Of a stretch of 62,799 nucleotides of DNA, positions 1-7,639 are shown piece by piece. The notes under the pieces are model-generated. The model saw only the letters and a list, made by a program, of their open reading frames with translations. It was not told the DNA's origin and did no database searches. Where the stretch lies: the NCBI GenBank assembly GCA_038040485.1, contig JBBPIE010000038.1:1-62799 (forward strand), in the 5' to 3' direction. The position numbers were made by a program, and so were the translations under genes. This stretch comes from Onstottus_B arcticum. GTDB lineage: Bacteria; Acidobacteriota; Blastocatellia; UBA7656. Numbering within the stretch: the first letter of the stretch is position 1; each line of letters begins with the position of its first letter.

Positions 1-90
1 ATCACGGATCACGCATCACGGATCACGCATCACGGATCACGCATCACGGATCACGGATCACGCATCACGAATCACGCGTCACGAATCACC
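1..90. repeat. Heptamer-word tandem array (ATCACGN)
   Basis: Twelve consecutive 7-nt words of the form ATCACGG, ATCACGC or ATCACGA (one GTCACGA), ending four bases before the ATG of the permease gene. The period is exactly seven with no slippage. The array takes the place where a Shine-Dalgarno sequence would be expected for the next gene. The window starts inside it, so its left end and any inverted partner are not visible. The same word family recurs at 9761-9973. Confidence 0.95.
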
Positions 91-93
91 GTT

Positions 94-1356
94 ATGCACA
101 TTCAAGAAATCGGCGAAAACGTTTTGATGGCGCTGGACACGCTACGCACGCACAAGGTGCGCTCGGCGCTCACGATGCTCGGGGTGATCGGCGGAACGAT
201 GACCGTCATTGCCATCTCGTCGTTTCTGACCGGACTTCGCGAGTTCGTGCTGGAGCAAACCAAACGCTTCGGTCCGGACATCATCTTCGTCACCAAGTGG
301 GACAACATCGGCATTCGTTTCAGCCGCCCTTCTCAATCCGAGCGCTCGCGTAAGAACCTCACCATCGAGGACGCGCAAGCGATATCCGATCTTCCCGCCG
401 CCGAGAGCGTTAGCCCCACCTTGATTGTCGGGTCGTTCGGGCCGATGGGCAATCAACCCGTCGTCAAGCACAAGGGCATAGAAGCGAACCGCCCGCTGAT
501 CTTCGGAGTTTGGGCCAACTACGATTCCGTGCGAAACGTCTACATCAGAACCGGCCGGTTCTTCACACAATCCGAGCAAGACCACCGCTCGCAAGTCGCC
601 ATCGTCGGCTCGGCGATCGGTGAGACGCTGTTTGGCGCGCTCGATCCGCTCGACCGCGAGATCGAAGTAGATGGCAAGGTCTACCACGTGATCGGGGTGA
701 TGGAGAAGGCGCCGGGCGGGCTGTTCGGCGGTGATCCCGTCGAAGACCGCCAACTGATCGTGCCCTTCGAAACGCTCAAGCGCGATCACCCGGAGATCGA
801 CGACATCACCGTTAACGTGAAGTCAAAGCCGGATCAATTCGGCCGGCTGGTAGACGAGATAACGGAGTTGATGCGCCGCCGCCGAGGTGTGCCCAACAAC
901 AGCCCCAACGACTTTGGCATAAGCACGCCGGGCAGCATATTCGAAGTGATCGCTCAGTTCGCCGCCGTCGCAAGTTTCATAGTTTTTCCATTGTCGGCGG
1001 CTGGACTGCTGGTGGGCGGCATCGGCGTGATGAACATCATGCTTGTGTCGGTCACCGAACGGACCAAGGAGATCGGGGTGCGACGTGCCATCGGCGCTAA
1101 GAAGGCCGACATCATCTGGCAGTTCTTGACCGAGGCAATAACACTTACGGCGGTTGGTGGAATGATCGGAATCCTGGTGGGCTGGCTTGTGAGCCTGGCG
1201 TTGCACCAACTGGCGCCTACACTGCCAACCGTGATTCCGCTGTGGGCGGTGCTGCTCGGTTTCTTTGTGTCCTGCTTCGTAGGACTTGTGTTCGGCTTGT
1301 GGCCGGCGGTCAAAGCGGCTCGCCTCGATCCAATCGAGGCGCTTCGATATGAGTAA
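94..1356 (+). CDS. MacB/FtsX-type ABC transporter permease
   Basis: Inner-membrane permease of the MacB/LolC-like family, which uses mechanotransmission to drive export or efflux across the envelope rather than forming a classical channel. The 420-residue protein has a first membrane helix at about residues 23-46, a periplasmic MacB-core domain (about 50-280), and a C-terminal FtsX domain with three helices; the signature ERTKEIGVRRAIGA follows the second helix. The matching ATPase and periplasmic adaptor are not in the window and are probably to the left. No Shine-Dalgarno is seen before the ATG because a heptamer repeat array abuts the gene. The substrate cannot be told from sequence. Confidence 0.93.
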   Translation: MHIQEIGENVLMALDTLRTHKVRSALTMLGVIGGTMTVIAISSFLTGLREFVLEQTKRFGPDIIFVTKWDNIGIRFSRPSQSERSRKNLTIEDAQAISDLPAAESVSPTLIVGSFGPMGNQPVVKHKGIEANRPLIFGVWANYDSVRNVYIRTGRFFTQSEQDHRSQVAIVGSAIGETLFGALDPLDREIEVDGKVYHVIGVMEKAPGGLFGGDPVEDRQLIVPFETLKRDHPEIDDITVNVKSKPDQFGRLVDEITELMRRRRGVPNNSPNDFGISTPGSIFEVIAQFAAVASFIVFPLSAAGLLVGGIGVMNIMLVSVTERTKEIGVRRAIGAKKADIIWQFLTEAITLTAVGGMIGILVGWLVSLALHQLAPTLPTVIPLWAVLLGFFVSCFVGLVFGLWPAVKAARLDPIEALRYE

Positions 1357-1416
1357 GTCAGCAGCGGCTCAATACCAATGCCGGTTGTGCGGTTGGGATG
1401 CTACTCGGACGCCTAA

Positions 1417-2277
1417 TCAAGTTCTGAAGACCCCCGCTAGTCCTGCCTTGATTAAGGCCCAGACAACCCACAGACTAATGATCAGTGTAGCCGCTCGGCC
1501 ATTTGTCATCCGTCGCTTGCCAGAAATCGCCACAAACCCGATTACGAGCAAAACAATTAGCCAGATGGTGAAGATGTCTATCGACCCGATCAGCGAGGAG
1601 AGGAACGGCGACATGTCTTGAGGAAGAACAATCCCAAGGTTGGTCGGAACCAGGCTGGCAATCTCGGTCGGCTTGATGTCTCTAAAGCTCTCCTGGTCAC
1701 GGACCATCAGCGCCCCGACAAAAACCAGCGCGCCTACCAGTCCGGTTCCGGCGGTGCTCCAGGCGACAACCGACAGAATCTTCTTGAAGGTTGTCTGCGC
1801 CTGCATCAGCATAAGTCCCAGTGCGTAGATGCCGGCTGGTATCAAGCATGTGAATAGCGTGTAAACAAGGATTTTCACCACACTCAACGCCACCGACAAT
1901 GGCGAAGTAAGATCGGTCTTCGCAAACTTAGTCTGCATCGCGACCTGCTGGTCTATCTGCTCCGGAGTCATGCTCCCCCCGGACTTCTCCACTGACTTGG
2001 TGATCTGGGTTCGAAAGAAGCTCTCCCAGTTGGGTTTAGCTCGCCACTCAAAGAAAACCGAGGCCGCAAAGCCGATCAGCGTCACGATCAAGAGCGGAGC
2101 AAGCCACGTGGGCCTGCGATTGACGTCCTCGAAAGTTTCACCGGGAGAGAACAGCACGCCGACTAGTCTCTGCAATGGGCCGAGCCGAGCCGGCTCTTGA
2201 ACGACGGGAACATCTTGAGGACGCGGAGCGCCGGAGGCTGGAGCCGCGGCGTCCGGCTGGAGGTCGGTTTCGCTCAT
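1417..2277 (-). CDS. Yip1-domain membrane protein
   Basis: A 286-residue integral membrane protein of the Yip1/DUF1282 type. The N-terminal ~35 residues are Pro/Ala-rich and cytoplasmic; the segment GVLFSPGETFEDV, typical of bacterial Yip1-domain proteins, precedes the first helix, and about five helices follow. An AGGAG sequence eight bases before the ATG supports the start. The bacterial family has no firmly established function. It faces the permease gene tail to tail and is upstream of nothing obviously linked to it, so context does not help. Confidence 0.85.
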   Translation of the reverse strand: MSETDLQPDAAAPASGAPRPQDVPVVQEPARLGPLQRLVGVLFSPGETFEDVNRRPTWLAPLLIVTLIGFAASVFFEWRAKPNWESFFRTQITKSVEKSGGSMTPEQIDQQVAMQTKFAKTDLTSPLSVALSVVKILVYTLFTCLIPAGIYALGLMLMQAQTTFKKILSVVAWSTAGTGLVGALVFVGALMVRDQESFRDIKPTEIASLVPTNLGIVLPQDMSPFLSSLIGSIDIFTIWLIVLLVIGFVAISGKRRMTNGRAATLIISLWVVWALIKAGLAGVFRT

Positions 2278-2401
2278 CGTATTTCTCCTGAGGGCATGTC
2301 GGCCTGGCTCAGCGCTTGGAATACCGCCGCTTGTTAGGCGGCATCTTCCGCCTAACTAAAGCCAGGTCGCCAAATTGGAATCCAAAATCGCCGTGAGCCT
2401 A

Positions 2402-3394
2402 CTATCTTTTCTCTTCAGGCGCAACCAACCAGCAAGCAACGAAATGATCCTTGCTCACTTCAACCAACCGAGGCTCCTCCTCCGCACAGTCGGGCTCAGC
2501 AATCGGGCACCGGGTGCGAAACCGACAACCCGACGGCGGATTAATCGCAGTCGGTATGTCACCGGCGAGCGGAAGCCGCTCTCGCTTCGCGTCGGGATCG
2601 GGAAGCGGTATCGCCGAAAGCAACGCGCGCGTGTAAGGATGCAGCGGGTTGTGAAAGATCTCTTCGCTCGAAGCGACTTCAACCAGCTTGCCCAGATACA
2701 TTATCCCGACTCGTGTCGAGATGTGCTCGACCACCGACAGTCCGTGCGAGATGAACAAGTAGGTCAGCCCTAGCTGCTCTTGCAAGTCCTGCAGCAAGTT
2801 CACCACCTGCGCTTGCACCGACACGTCGAGCGCCGAGACCGGTTCGTCGCACACGATGAACTTCGGGTTGAGCGCAAGCGCGCGAGCGATTCCGATCCGC
2901 TGGCGCTGCCCACCCGAGAACTCGTGCGGGTAGCGGCCGGCATGCGAGGCTTCAAGCCCGACAAGGCTCAGCAATTCAGCGACCCGCTGACGCCGTTCGC
3001 TTCGATTGCCGACTTGATGAATGATCAGTGGCTCGCCGACGATCTGATCGACGGTCATGCGAGGATTGAGCGATGAATACGGATCTTGAAAGATTATCTG
3101 GATGTCGCTGCGCAAACTCCGTAGCTCATTCGGGCCGACCGCGAGCAAGTCGCGGCCATCGAACCATACCTCGCCCGAAGTCGGCTCGATCAGTCTGAGT
3201 ATGCAGCGTCCAGTTGTTGTTTTGCCGCAACCCGATTCGCCGACTAATCCGAATGTCTCGCCTCTTCGGATCGCGAAGCTCACGCCGTCAACAGCTTTGA
3301 CCGAGTTCGCCCCGCCGCCGAAGAATCCTTCGCCAACCGGAAAGTACTTCTTGAGATTTCTGACCACGAGGAGATTGTCGTTGTTGTTTGTCAT
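2402..3394 (-). CDS. oppF: Oligopeptide/dipeptide ABC transporter ATPase (OppF/DppF type)
   Basis: One of the two nucleotide-binding subunits of a peptide importer. Walker A GESGCGKTT is at residues 52-60, the Q-loop FQDP at 102-105, the signature FSGGQ at 159-163 and Walker B with DEP at 179-185. The C-terminal extension with CRFRTRCP and further cysteines is the oligopeptide-transporter C-terminal domain, which often binds an iron-sulfur cluster in this family. Its partner OppD lies 0.9 kb upstream on the same strand with trpF between them. No permease or substrate-binding gene is in the window. Alternative: the ATPase of a nickel or antimicrobial-peptide importer of the same family. Confidence 0.93.
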   Translation of the reverse strand: MTNNNDNLLVVRNLKKYFPVGEGFFGGGANSVKAVDGVSFAIRRGETFGLVGESGCGKTTTGRCILRLIEPTSGEVWFDGRDLLAVGPNELRSLRSDIQIIFQDPYSSLNPRMTVDQIVGEPLIIHQVGNRSERRQRVAELLSLVGLEASHAGRYPHEFSGGQRQRIGIARALALNPKFIVCDEPVSALDVSVQAQVVNLLQDLQEQLGLTYLFISHGLSVVEHISTRVGIMYLGKLVEVASSEEIFHNPLHPYTRALLSAIPLPDPDAKRERLPLAGDIPTAINPPSGCRFRTRCPIAEPDCAEEEPRLVEVSKDHFVACWLVAPEEKR

Positions 3395-3447
3395 CCGATG
3401 CTTCGCTGCTTATCAAACCCTTCGTCTGCTCGACTCACGAACATCTG

Positions 3448-3527
3448 CTAATCGCAGAGCCGCTGACACGCCGAGGGAACGCAGAGTCTCTGCGTCCGGC
3501 TCTGCGTCTCGGCAGCTCTGCGGTTAG
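3448..3527. repeat. Inverted repeat of GCAGAG-containing words
   Basis: Two ~40-nt imperfectly complementary arms, 3448-3486 and 3487-3527, with almost no loop. The outer ends read CTAATCGCAGAG and CTCTGCGGTTAG, and inner copies of CGCAGAG recur on both sides. It occupies the spacer between oppF and trpF. A related single arm with CTCTGCG words lies at about 45294-45331, so this is a dispersed family. No ORF fits it. Confidence 0.85.
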
Positions 3528-3559
3528 TCAACGCTTCGCCTTCAAACTCATCGAAGAAC

Positions 3560-4219
3560 TTAATCCAACCTGAGGAAAAACGCCGCGAGCTTCTCTTCAT
3601 CGAGCTTGCCATTCGTCCGCACCCCGCTGCACAAGTCCACCCCGAACGGTCTGACTTCGTCGACTGCTTCTCTCACGTTTTCCGCCTTGAGTCCGCCTGC
3701 AAGAAACACGGGCAGGTCGACCTGCTCTCGGATCCTCCTGCTGATGTTCCAATCGTGCGCGCGTCCAGTACCGCCGAGTTCTTTCACTGCAAGCGACTGA
3801 TTCCCTGAGTCCAACAAGATCGCGTTCACCCACCGTGAGACCAAAACAGCCTCGTCGATCGACTCTTCTCCGCCAACATGTACGACCTGAACCAGCGAGA
3901 TGCCGGGCATCGCGTCCCGCAATTCGTCGTAGCTACCTTCCTCGAGCCGGTCGCAAATCTGAATCGTGTTCACGCCGCACCGCCGCTGCTGAGCGATGAT
4001 CGATGTCGCATCCTGCTTGCTGGTTAGAAGAAACGTCGCGACCCCGGGCGGCACGATGGCAGCAATCTCGGCGATCAAGGTTTCGGGGATGACCCCTGGA
4101 CCGCTCGGCATTTCAGAAACAAGTCCAAGCGCCGACGCTCCGTAGCGTATCGCCATCCACGCTTCTTGAACGCTCGATATGCAACAGATTTTGACCCGAG
4201 GTCTTGCAGCCGCTTTCAT
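3560..4219 (-). CDS. trpF: Phosphoribosylanthranilate isomerase
   Basis: Catalyses the Amadori rearrangement of N-(5'-phosphoribosyl)anthranilate to CdRP, the third step of tryptophan synthesis. The TIM-barrel protein has the first-strand motif VKICC carrying the catalytic cysteine, LLDS at about residue 135 carrying the catalytic aspartate, and FLAGGL plus DLCSGVR in the phosphate-binding strands 7 and 8. Length (219 residues) is normal. The ATG at 4219 is preferred over an in-frame TTG at 4225; neither has a clear ribosome site. It stands apart from other trp genes, between the two peptide-transporter ATPases. The residue after the catalytic Cys is Cys rather than the usual Gly. Confidence 0.88.
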   Translation of the reverse strand: MKAAARPRVKICCISSVQEAWMAIRYGASALGLVSEMPSGPGVIPETLIAEIAAIVPPGVATFLLTSKQDATSIIAQQRRCGVNTIQICDRLEEGSYDELRDAMPGISLVQVVHVGGEESIDEAVLVSRWVNAILLDSGNQSLAVKELGGTGRAHDWNISRRIREQVDLPVFLAGGLKAENVREAVDEVRPFGVDLCSGVRTNGKLDEEKLAAFFLRLD

Positions 4220-4238
4220 CTTCAACCCAAAAACCTAG

Positions 4239-4339
4239 CCACAGATGAACACCGATGAACACAGATAGAAAAAGGCAAGCACTTACCCACGCGCCTCTCC
4301 CCCTTTCCCATATCGGTGTTCATCTGTGTTCATCTGTGG
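4239..4339. repeat. Inverted repeat of GATGAACACM words
   Basis: Two 28-nt arms at 4239-4266 and 4312-4339 that are complementary apart from two mismatches, each built of 10-nt words (GATGAACACC, GATGAACACA). The right arm lies inside the 3' end of oppD and supplies its last residues before the stop at 4283. Very similar words are familiar as dispersed repeats in environmental bacterial genomes; that is recollection, not a database result. Confidence 0.9.
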
Positions 4340-5332
4340 CGCTTCTTCTTCGCCCACGCAGTCGAAGCGAATGCAGCGCGACGCATGCTCCGCATTCACC
4401 GCGAGCAACGCCGGTTCGTCTTGCCTGCATTCGTCGATGACATACGAACAGCGAGGCGCGAACTTGCACCCGGGTGGTAGATCGAGCAGGCTCGGCACTG
4501 TTCCGTCGATAGTTGAAAGCCTCCGGAGCTTCAACCCTTCCTCGGTCAAACGCGGCACCGAGTGCAACAAGCCCTCGGTGTAAGGATGCTTAGGGCTGTG
4601 AAAGATCTCGCGCGCGGGCGCTTGTTCAACGATGCGGCCGGCATACATCACCGCGACACGGTCGGCGGTTTCGGCGACCACGCCCAGATCGTGCGTGATG
4701 AGCAACATCGACAGATCGAAGTCGTCCTTCAACCCTCGAAGCAATTCGAGGATATCGGCTTGAATCGTCACGTCGAGCGCCGTGGTCGGTTCGTCGGCTA
4801 TAAGCAGCTTCGGATTGCAAGAGAGCGCCATCGCGATCATCACTCGCTGGCGCATTCCGCCTGAAAGCTGATGAGGATAGTCGCGCGCGCGTTGCGCGGC
4901 GTCGGGGATCTTCACGCGCTCCATCATCTCGACAGCCTTCGCCCAGGCTTGCTTGCGGGAAAGACCCTGGTGGAGCTCGACAGCTTCGGCTATTTGATCG
5001 CCGACGGTGAAGACCGGATTCAGCGAACTCATCGGGTCTTGAAAGATCATCGCGATCTCGCGCCCTCGCAGCTTGCGCATCGATTCACGATCGAGTGTCA
5101 TCAAGTCCCGGCCGTTGAAGTTGATCTCGCCGGCGACGATCTTTCCCGGAGGCGGGACTAGTCTCAAGATTGAAAGGCTTGTGACGGACTTGCCGCTGCC
5201 CGACTCTCCGACGAGGGCGAGCGTTGAGCCGCGCGGAATAGCGAAGCTCACGTCATCGACGGCTTTGACCACGCCCGCGCGCGTGAAGAAGTGTGTGCTG
5301 AGGTTCCTGATCTCAAGGATGTGTTCGGCCAT
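4283..5332 (-). CDS. oppD: Oligopeptide/dipeptide ABC transporter ATPase (OppD/DppD type)
   Basis: Second ATPase of the peptide importer. Counting from the ATG at 5332 (MAEHILEIRN), Walker A GESGSGKS is at residues 42-49, the Q-loop FQDP at 97-100, signature LSGGM at 156-160 and Walker B with ADEP at 179-182. The C-terminal CKFAPRCSY motif is the oligopeptide-transporter C-terminal domain. The ATG at 5332 is chosen over an upstream in-frame start at 5389 because the family begins here and the longer form would overlap hicB. The last ~17 residues are encoded by a dispersed repeat arm, so the natural C-terminus has probably been replaced by repeat-derived sequence. Confidence 0.92.
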   Translation of the reverse strand: MAEHILEIRNLSTHFFTRAGVVKAVDDVSFAIPRGSTLALVGESGSGKSVTSLSILRLVPPPGKIVAGEINFNGRDLMTLDRESMRKLRGREIAMIFQDPMSSLNPVFTVGDQIAEAVELHQGLSRKQAWAKAVEMMERVKIPDAAQRARDYPHQLSGGMRQRVMIAMALSCNPKLLIADEPTTALDVTIQADILELLRGLKDDFDLSMLLITHDLGVVAETADRVAVMYAGRIVEQAPAREIFHSPKHPYTEGLLHSVPRLTEEGLKLRRLSTIDGTVPSLLDLPPGCKFAPRCSYVIDECRQDEPALLAVNAEHASRCIRFDCVGEEEAPQMNTDEHRYGKGGEARG

Positions 5333-5378
5333 TCGTCTCGTTTCAGCCCGTCCCGGCCGACAAAGACTCGACTCAAGC

Positions 5379-5606
5379 TTACGCTGCAACTGACACTCTG
5401 TCAGCCTTAGTTGTTGGCTCAGGAATCGGCAGGCCCTCAGCCTTCATGCCTTCGAGGTGAAGCTGAATCGCTTCGCGAATGTTGTCCTGCGATTCCTCAA
5501 AGGTCTCCCCCGTTGAAACACAGCCTGGGAGATCGGGAACATAAGCGCTCCAGTTTTCCTCGTTCTCGCTCCCTCGCTCGTAGATGACCACATACTCTTT
5601 AACCAT
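5379..5606 (-). CDS. hicB: HicB-family antitoxin
   Basis: A 75-residue protein with the partial RNase-H-like HicB fold: YVVIYERG at the N-terminus, then WSAYVPDLPGCVSTGET and a helix EESQDNIREAIQLHLEG, the hallmark HicB order. It would bind and neutralise HicA. It starts four bases after the hicA stop, so the pair is co-transcribed in the usual toxin-then-antitoxin order. It has no C-terminal ribbon-helix-helix or HTH domain, so autoregulation by this short form is uncertain. Confidence 0.93.
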   Translation of the reverse strand: MVKEYVVIYERGSENEENWSAYVPDLPGCVSTGETFEESQDNIREAIQLHLEGMKAEGLPIPEPTTKADRVSVAA

Positions 5607-5609
5607 CTC

Positions 5610-5795
5610 TTAACTCCATTCGGCCTGCTTCGATATGCTGGCAAGCGTGCCCTTCGCCAAGTCTTTCGAACCATGGACAGGAACTGTTATCAGGCTAGGC
5701 TTGTCATCATGCTTGAATTGTTTGTGACTCCCCGAGTGGCGTACTTCTTTCCAGCCCTCGCTCTTCAGTCGCTTGATGACCTGCTTTGCGGTCAT
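5610..5795 (-). CDS. hicA: HicA-family mRNA interferase toxin
   Basis: Small double-stranded-RNA-binding-fold toxin that cleaves mRNA. From the ATG at 5795 it has 61 residues: TAKQVIKRLKSEGW, then HSGSHKQFKH with the catalytic histidine, then ITVPVHGSKDLAKGTLASI. A longer in-frame form from TTG at 5822 exists, but the ATG has AGGAG upstream and matches family length. Both family hallmarks are intact, so the toxin looks functional. The pair sits between oppD and the methylmalonyl-CoA mutase gene. Confidence 0.92.
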   Translation of the reverse strand: MTAKQVIKRLKSEGWKEVRHSGSHKQFKHDDKPSLITVPVHGSKDLAKGTLASISKQAEWS

Positions 5796-5846
5796 TCCGA
5801 TCAACTCTCCTGATGAAGGCAATGGTACTCTATTGGAACTGCGGAC

Positions 5847-7448
5847 TCACCCATGACTCGTCCCTGTATACTCCCCGAAGACCGCGCGTAAGCGGTCGGA
5901 TATCTCTCCAAGCGTCGCCGATGCTTCAACCGCGCGGATGATGTGCGGCATCAAGTTCTCTTCCCCACGAGCCGCTTGTTCGACTCTGCCAAGCGCTTCA
6001 CGAGTGGCGCTCCCATCGCGACGGCCGCGGACCGCGTTCAATCGTTCGATCTGTTGCCGCTCAAGCTCAGGGTCGATTCGCAACACCGGCACAGAGGTTT
6101 CTTCATCAATCGCAAACCGGTTGACACCGACAACTACCTGCTCGCCCGACTCCACCTCGCGCTGGTAGTCGTAAGCCGCGCGCTCGATCTCGCGTTGCAC
6201 GTAGCCGGTCTCGATCGCGCGCAGCATCCCGCCTAAATCATCGATCTTTCCGATGTAGTCGGCGGCGAGTCGCTCAATCTCGTTGGTCAGGTGTTCAATC
6301 GCGTACGACCCCCCAAGCGCGTCCGCTGTCTCCGGCACTCCCGACTCGTAGCCGATCACTTGCTGAGTTCGAAGCGCAATGCGCGCGGCGTTCTCGGTCG
6401 GCAATCCCAGCGCTTCGTCCATCGAGTTGGTGTGAAGCGATTGCGCCCCGCCCAACACCGCGGCCAGAGCTTGAATCGTCGTGCGCACGATGTTCACTTC
6501 GGGCTGCTGCGCGGTCAGCGAAGAGCCGGCTGTCTGCGCATGGAAGCGAAGCATCTGAGAACGAGGATCGCGCGCGCCAAACCGGTCGCGCATGATCCGG
6601 GCCCAAAGCCTGCGAGCCGCGCGGAACTTCGCGACCTCTTCCAGGAACTCGTTGTGCGAGTTGAAGAAGAAACCTATTCGGGGCGCGAACTCGTCCACGT
6701 CAAGACCGCTGTCGACGGCGGCCTGAACGTATGCGATCGCGTCGGCAAGCGTGAACGCTACTTCTTGCGCCGCAGTCGAGCCGGCTTCGCGGATGTGATA
6801 GCCCGAGATCGAGATCGTGTTCCAACGCGGGACCTCGCGCGCGCAGTAAGCAAATATGTCCGTGACGATGCGGAGACTCTGTCGCGGCGGATAGATGTAA
6901 GTCCCGCGCGCGATGTACTCCTTGAGAATGTCGTTCTGGATCGTGCCTGAGATCTTAGCAGGCGACACGCCTTGTTTTTTGGCTACAGCAATGTACATCG
7001 CGAGGAGTATCGCGGCAGTCGAGTTGATGGTCATCGACGTGGAGACTGTGTTGAGCGGTATCCGATCAAACAGGCGCTCCATATCGTCGAGCGTGTCGAT
7101 CGCAACTCCCACTTTTCCGACTTCGCCGCGCGCAAGCGGGTGGTCCGAGTCGTAGCCCATCTGCGTCGGCAAATCGAACGCGACCGAAAGACCGGTCTGC
7201 CCCTGTTCGAGCAAGTACCGATAGCGCGCGTTCGATTCGGCCGCCGATGCGTAGCCCGCATACTGGCGCATAGTCCAGAGCTTGCCCCGATACATCGAGG
7301 CGTAAGGCCCGCGCGTGAACGGGAACTCTCCGGCGTCGCCCAGGTCTCTAGCGTAGTCGATCTGCGCGTCGGTAGGCCTGAGCACCTCTTTCATCTCGAT
7401 GCCCGAGCTTGTTTCGGCTTTTCTCTCAGTCCGCTCTTTTGTGCCCAT
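5847..7448 (-). CDS. Methylmalonyl-CoA mutase large (catalytic) subunit
   Basis: Carries the substrate-binding TIM barrel of the adenosylcobalamin enzyme that interconverts methylmalonyl-CoA and succinyl-CoA. The 533-residue protein begins the barrel with FPFTRGPYASMYRGKLWTMR, includes GLSVAFDLPTQMGYDSDHP and later FHAQTAGSSLTAQQPEVN, and lacks the C-terminal B12-binding domain, as in heteromeric enzymes whose cobalamin subunit is encoded separately. That subunit, the epimerase and the MeaB chaperone are absent here. GGAG lies eight bases before the ATG. The product fits with SucD elsewhere in the window, which consumes succinyl-CoA. Confidence 0.93.
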   Translation of the reverse strand: MGTKERTERKAETSSGIEMKEVLRPTDAQIDYARDLGDAGEFPFTRGPYASMYRGKLWTMRQYAGYASAAESNARYRYLLEQGQTGLSVAFDLPTQMGYDSDHPLARGEVGKVGVAIDTLDDMERLFDRIPLNTVSTSMTINSTAAILLAMYIAVAKKQGVSPAKISGTIQNDILKEYIARGTYIYPPRQSLRIVTDIFAYCAREVPRWNTISISGYHIREAGSTAAQEVAFTLADAIAYVQAAVDSGLDVDEFAPRIGFFFNSHNEFLEEVAKFRAARRLWARIMRDRFGARDPRSQMLRFHAQTAGSSLTAQQPEVNIVRTTIQALAAVLGGAQSLHTNSMDEALGLPTENAARIALRTQQVIGYESGVPETADALGGSYAIEHLTNEIERLAADYIGKIDDLGGMLRAIETGYVQREIERAAYDYQREVESGEQVVVGVNRFAIDEETSVPVLRIDPELERQQIERLNAVRGRRDGSATREALGRVEQAARGEENLMPHIIRAVEASATLGEISDRLRAVFGEYTGTSHG

Positions 7449-7516
7449 CGATGATTCTCCGGCGCGCTTCTCGATGAGATTAGCAAATCGACAGAAGGCT
7501 TACCAATGTGGCCCTA

Positions 7517-7610
7517 CATGTATGGGCGGCCCTCTGTGGCCGCCCCTCGATGCAAATGCGTATCGCGGCCTGCGCTAGAAGGGGCGGCCACGGAGGGCCG
7601 CCTTTACATG
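7517..7610. repeat. GC-rich palindromic inverted repeat
   Basis: Arms 7517-7546 and 7581-7610 are complementary over 30 nt with about four mismatches; both carry GGCGGCC...GGCCGCC cores, so each arm can also fold on itself. The 34-nt loop has no coding potential. It lies between the stop of the GT87 gene and the start of the mutase gene and could act as a terminator-like structure, but there is no T-run. Probably a dispersed REP-like element. Confidence 0.88.
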
Positions 7611-7639
7611 ATGCCGTTCGATCAACAGAAATGCTGCGC

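Noticed and set aside
142..789. Long antisense open frame opposite the permease gene (215 codons)
   Set aside because: It mirrors codon bias of the real gene on the other strand, has a repetitive Arg/Asp-rich translation and no family match.
6291..6950. 219-codon open frame opposite the methylmalonyl-CoA mutase
   Set aside because: Shadow of a well-supported gene; no recognisable motif.
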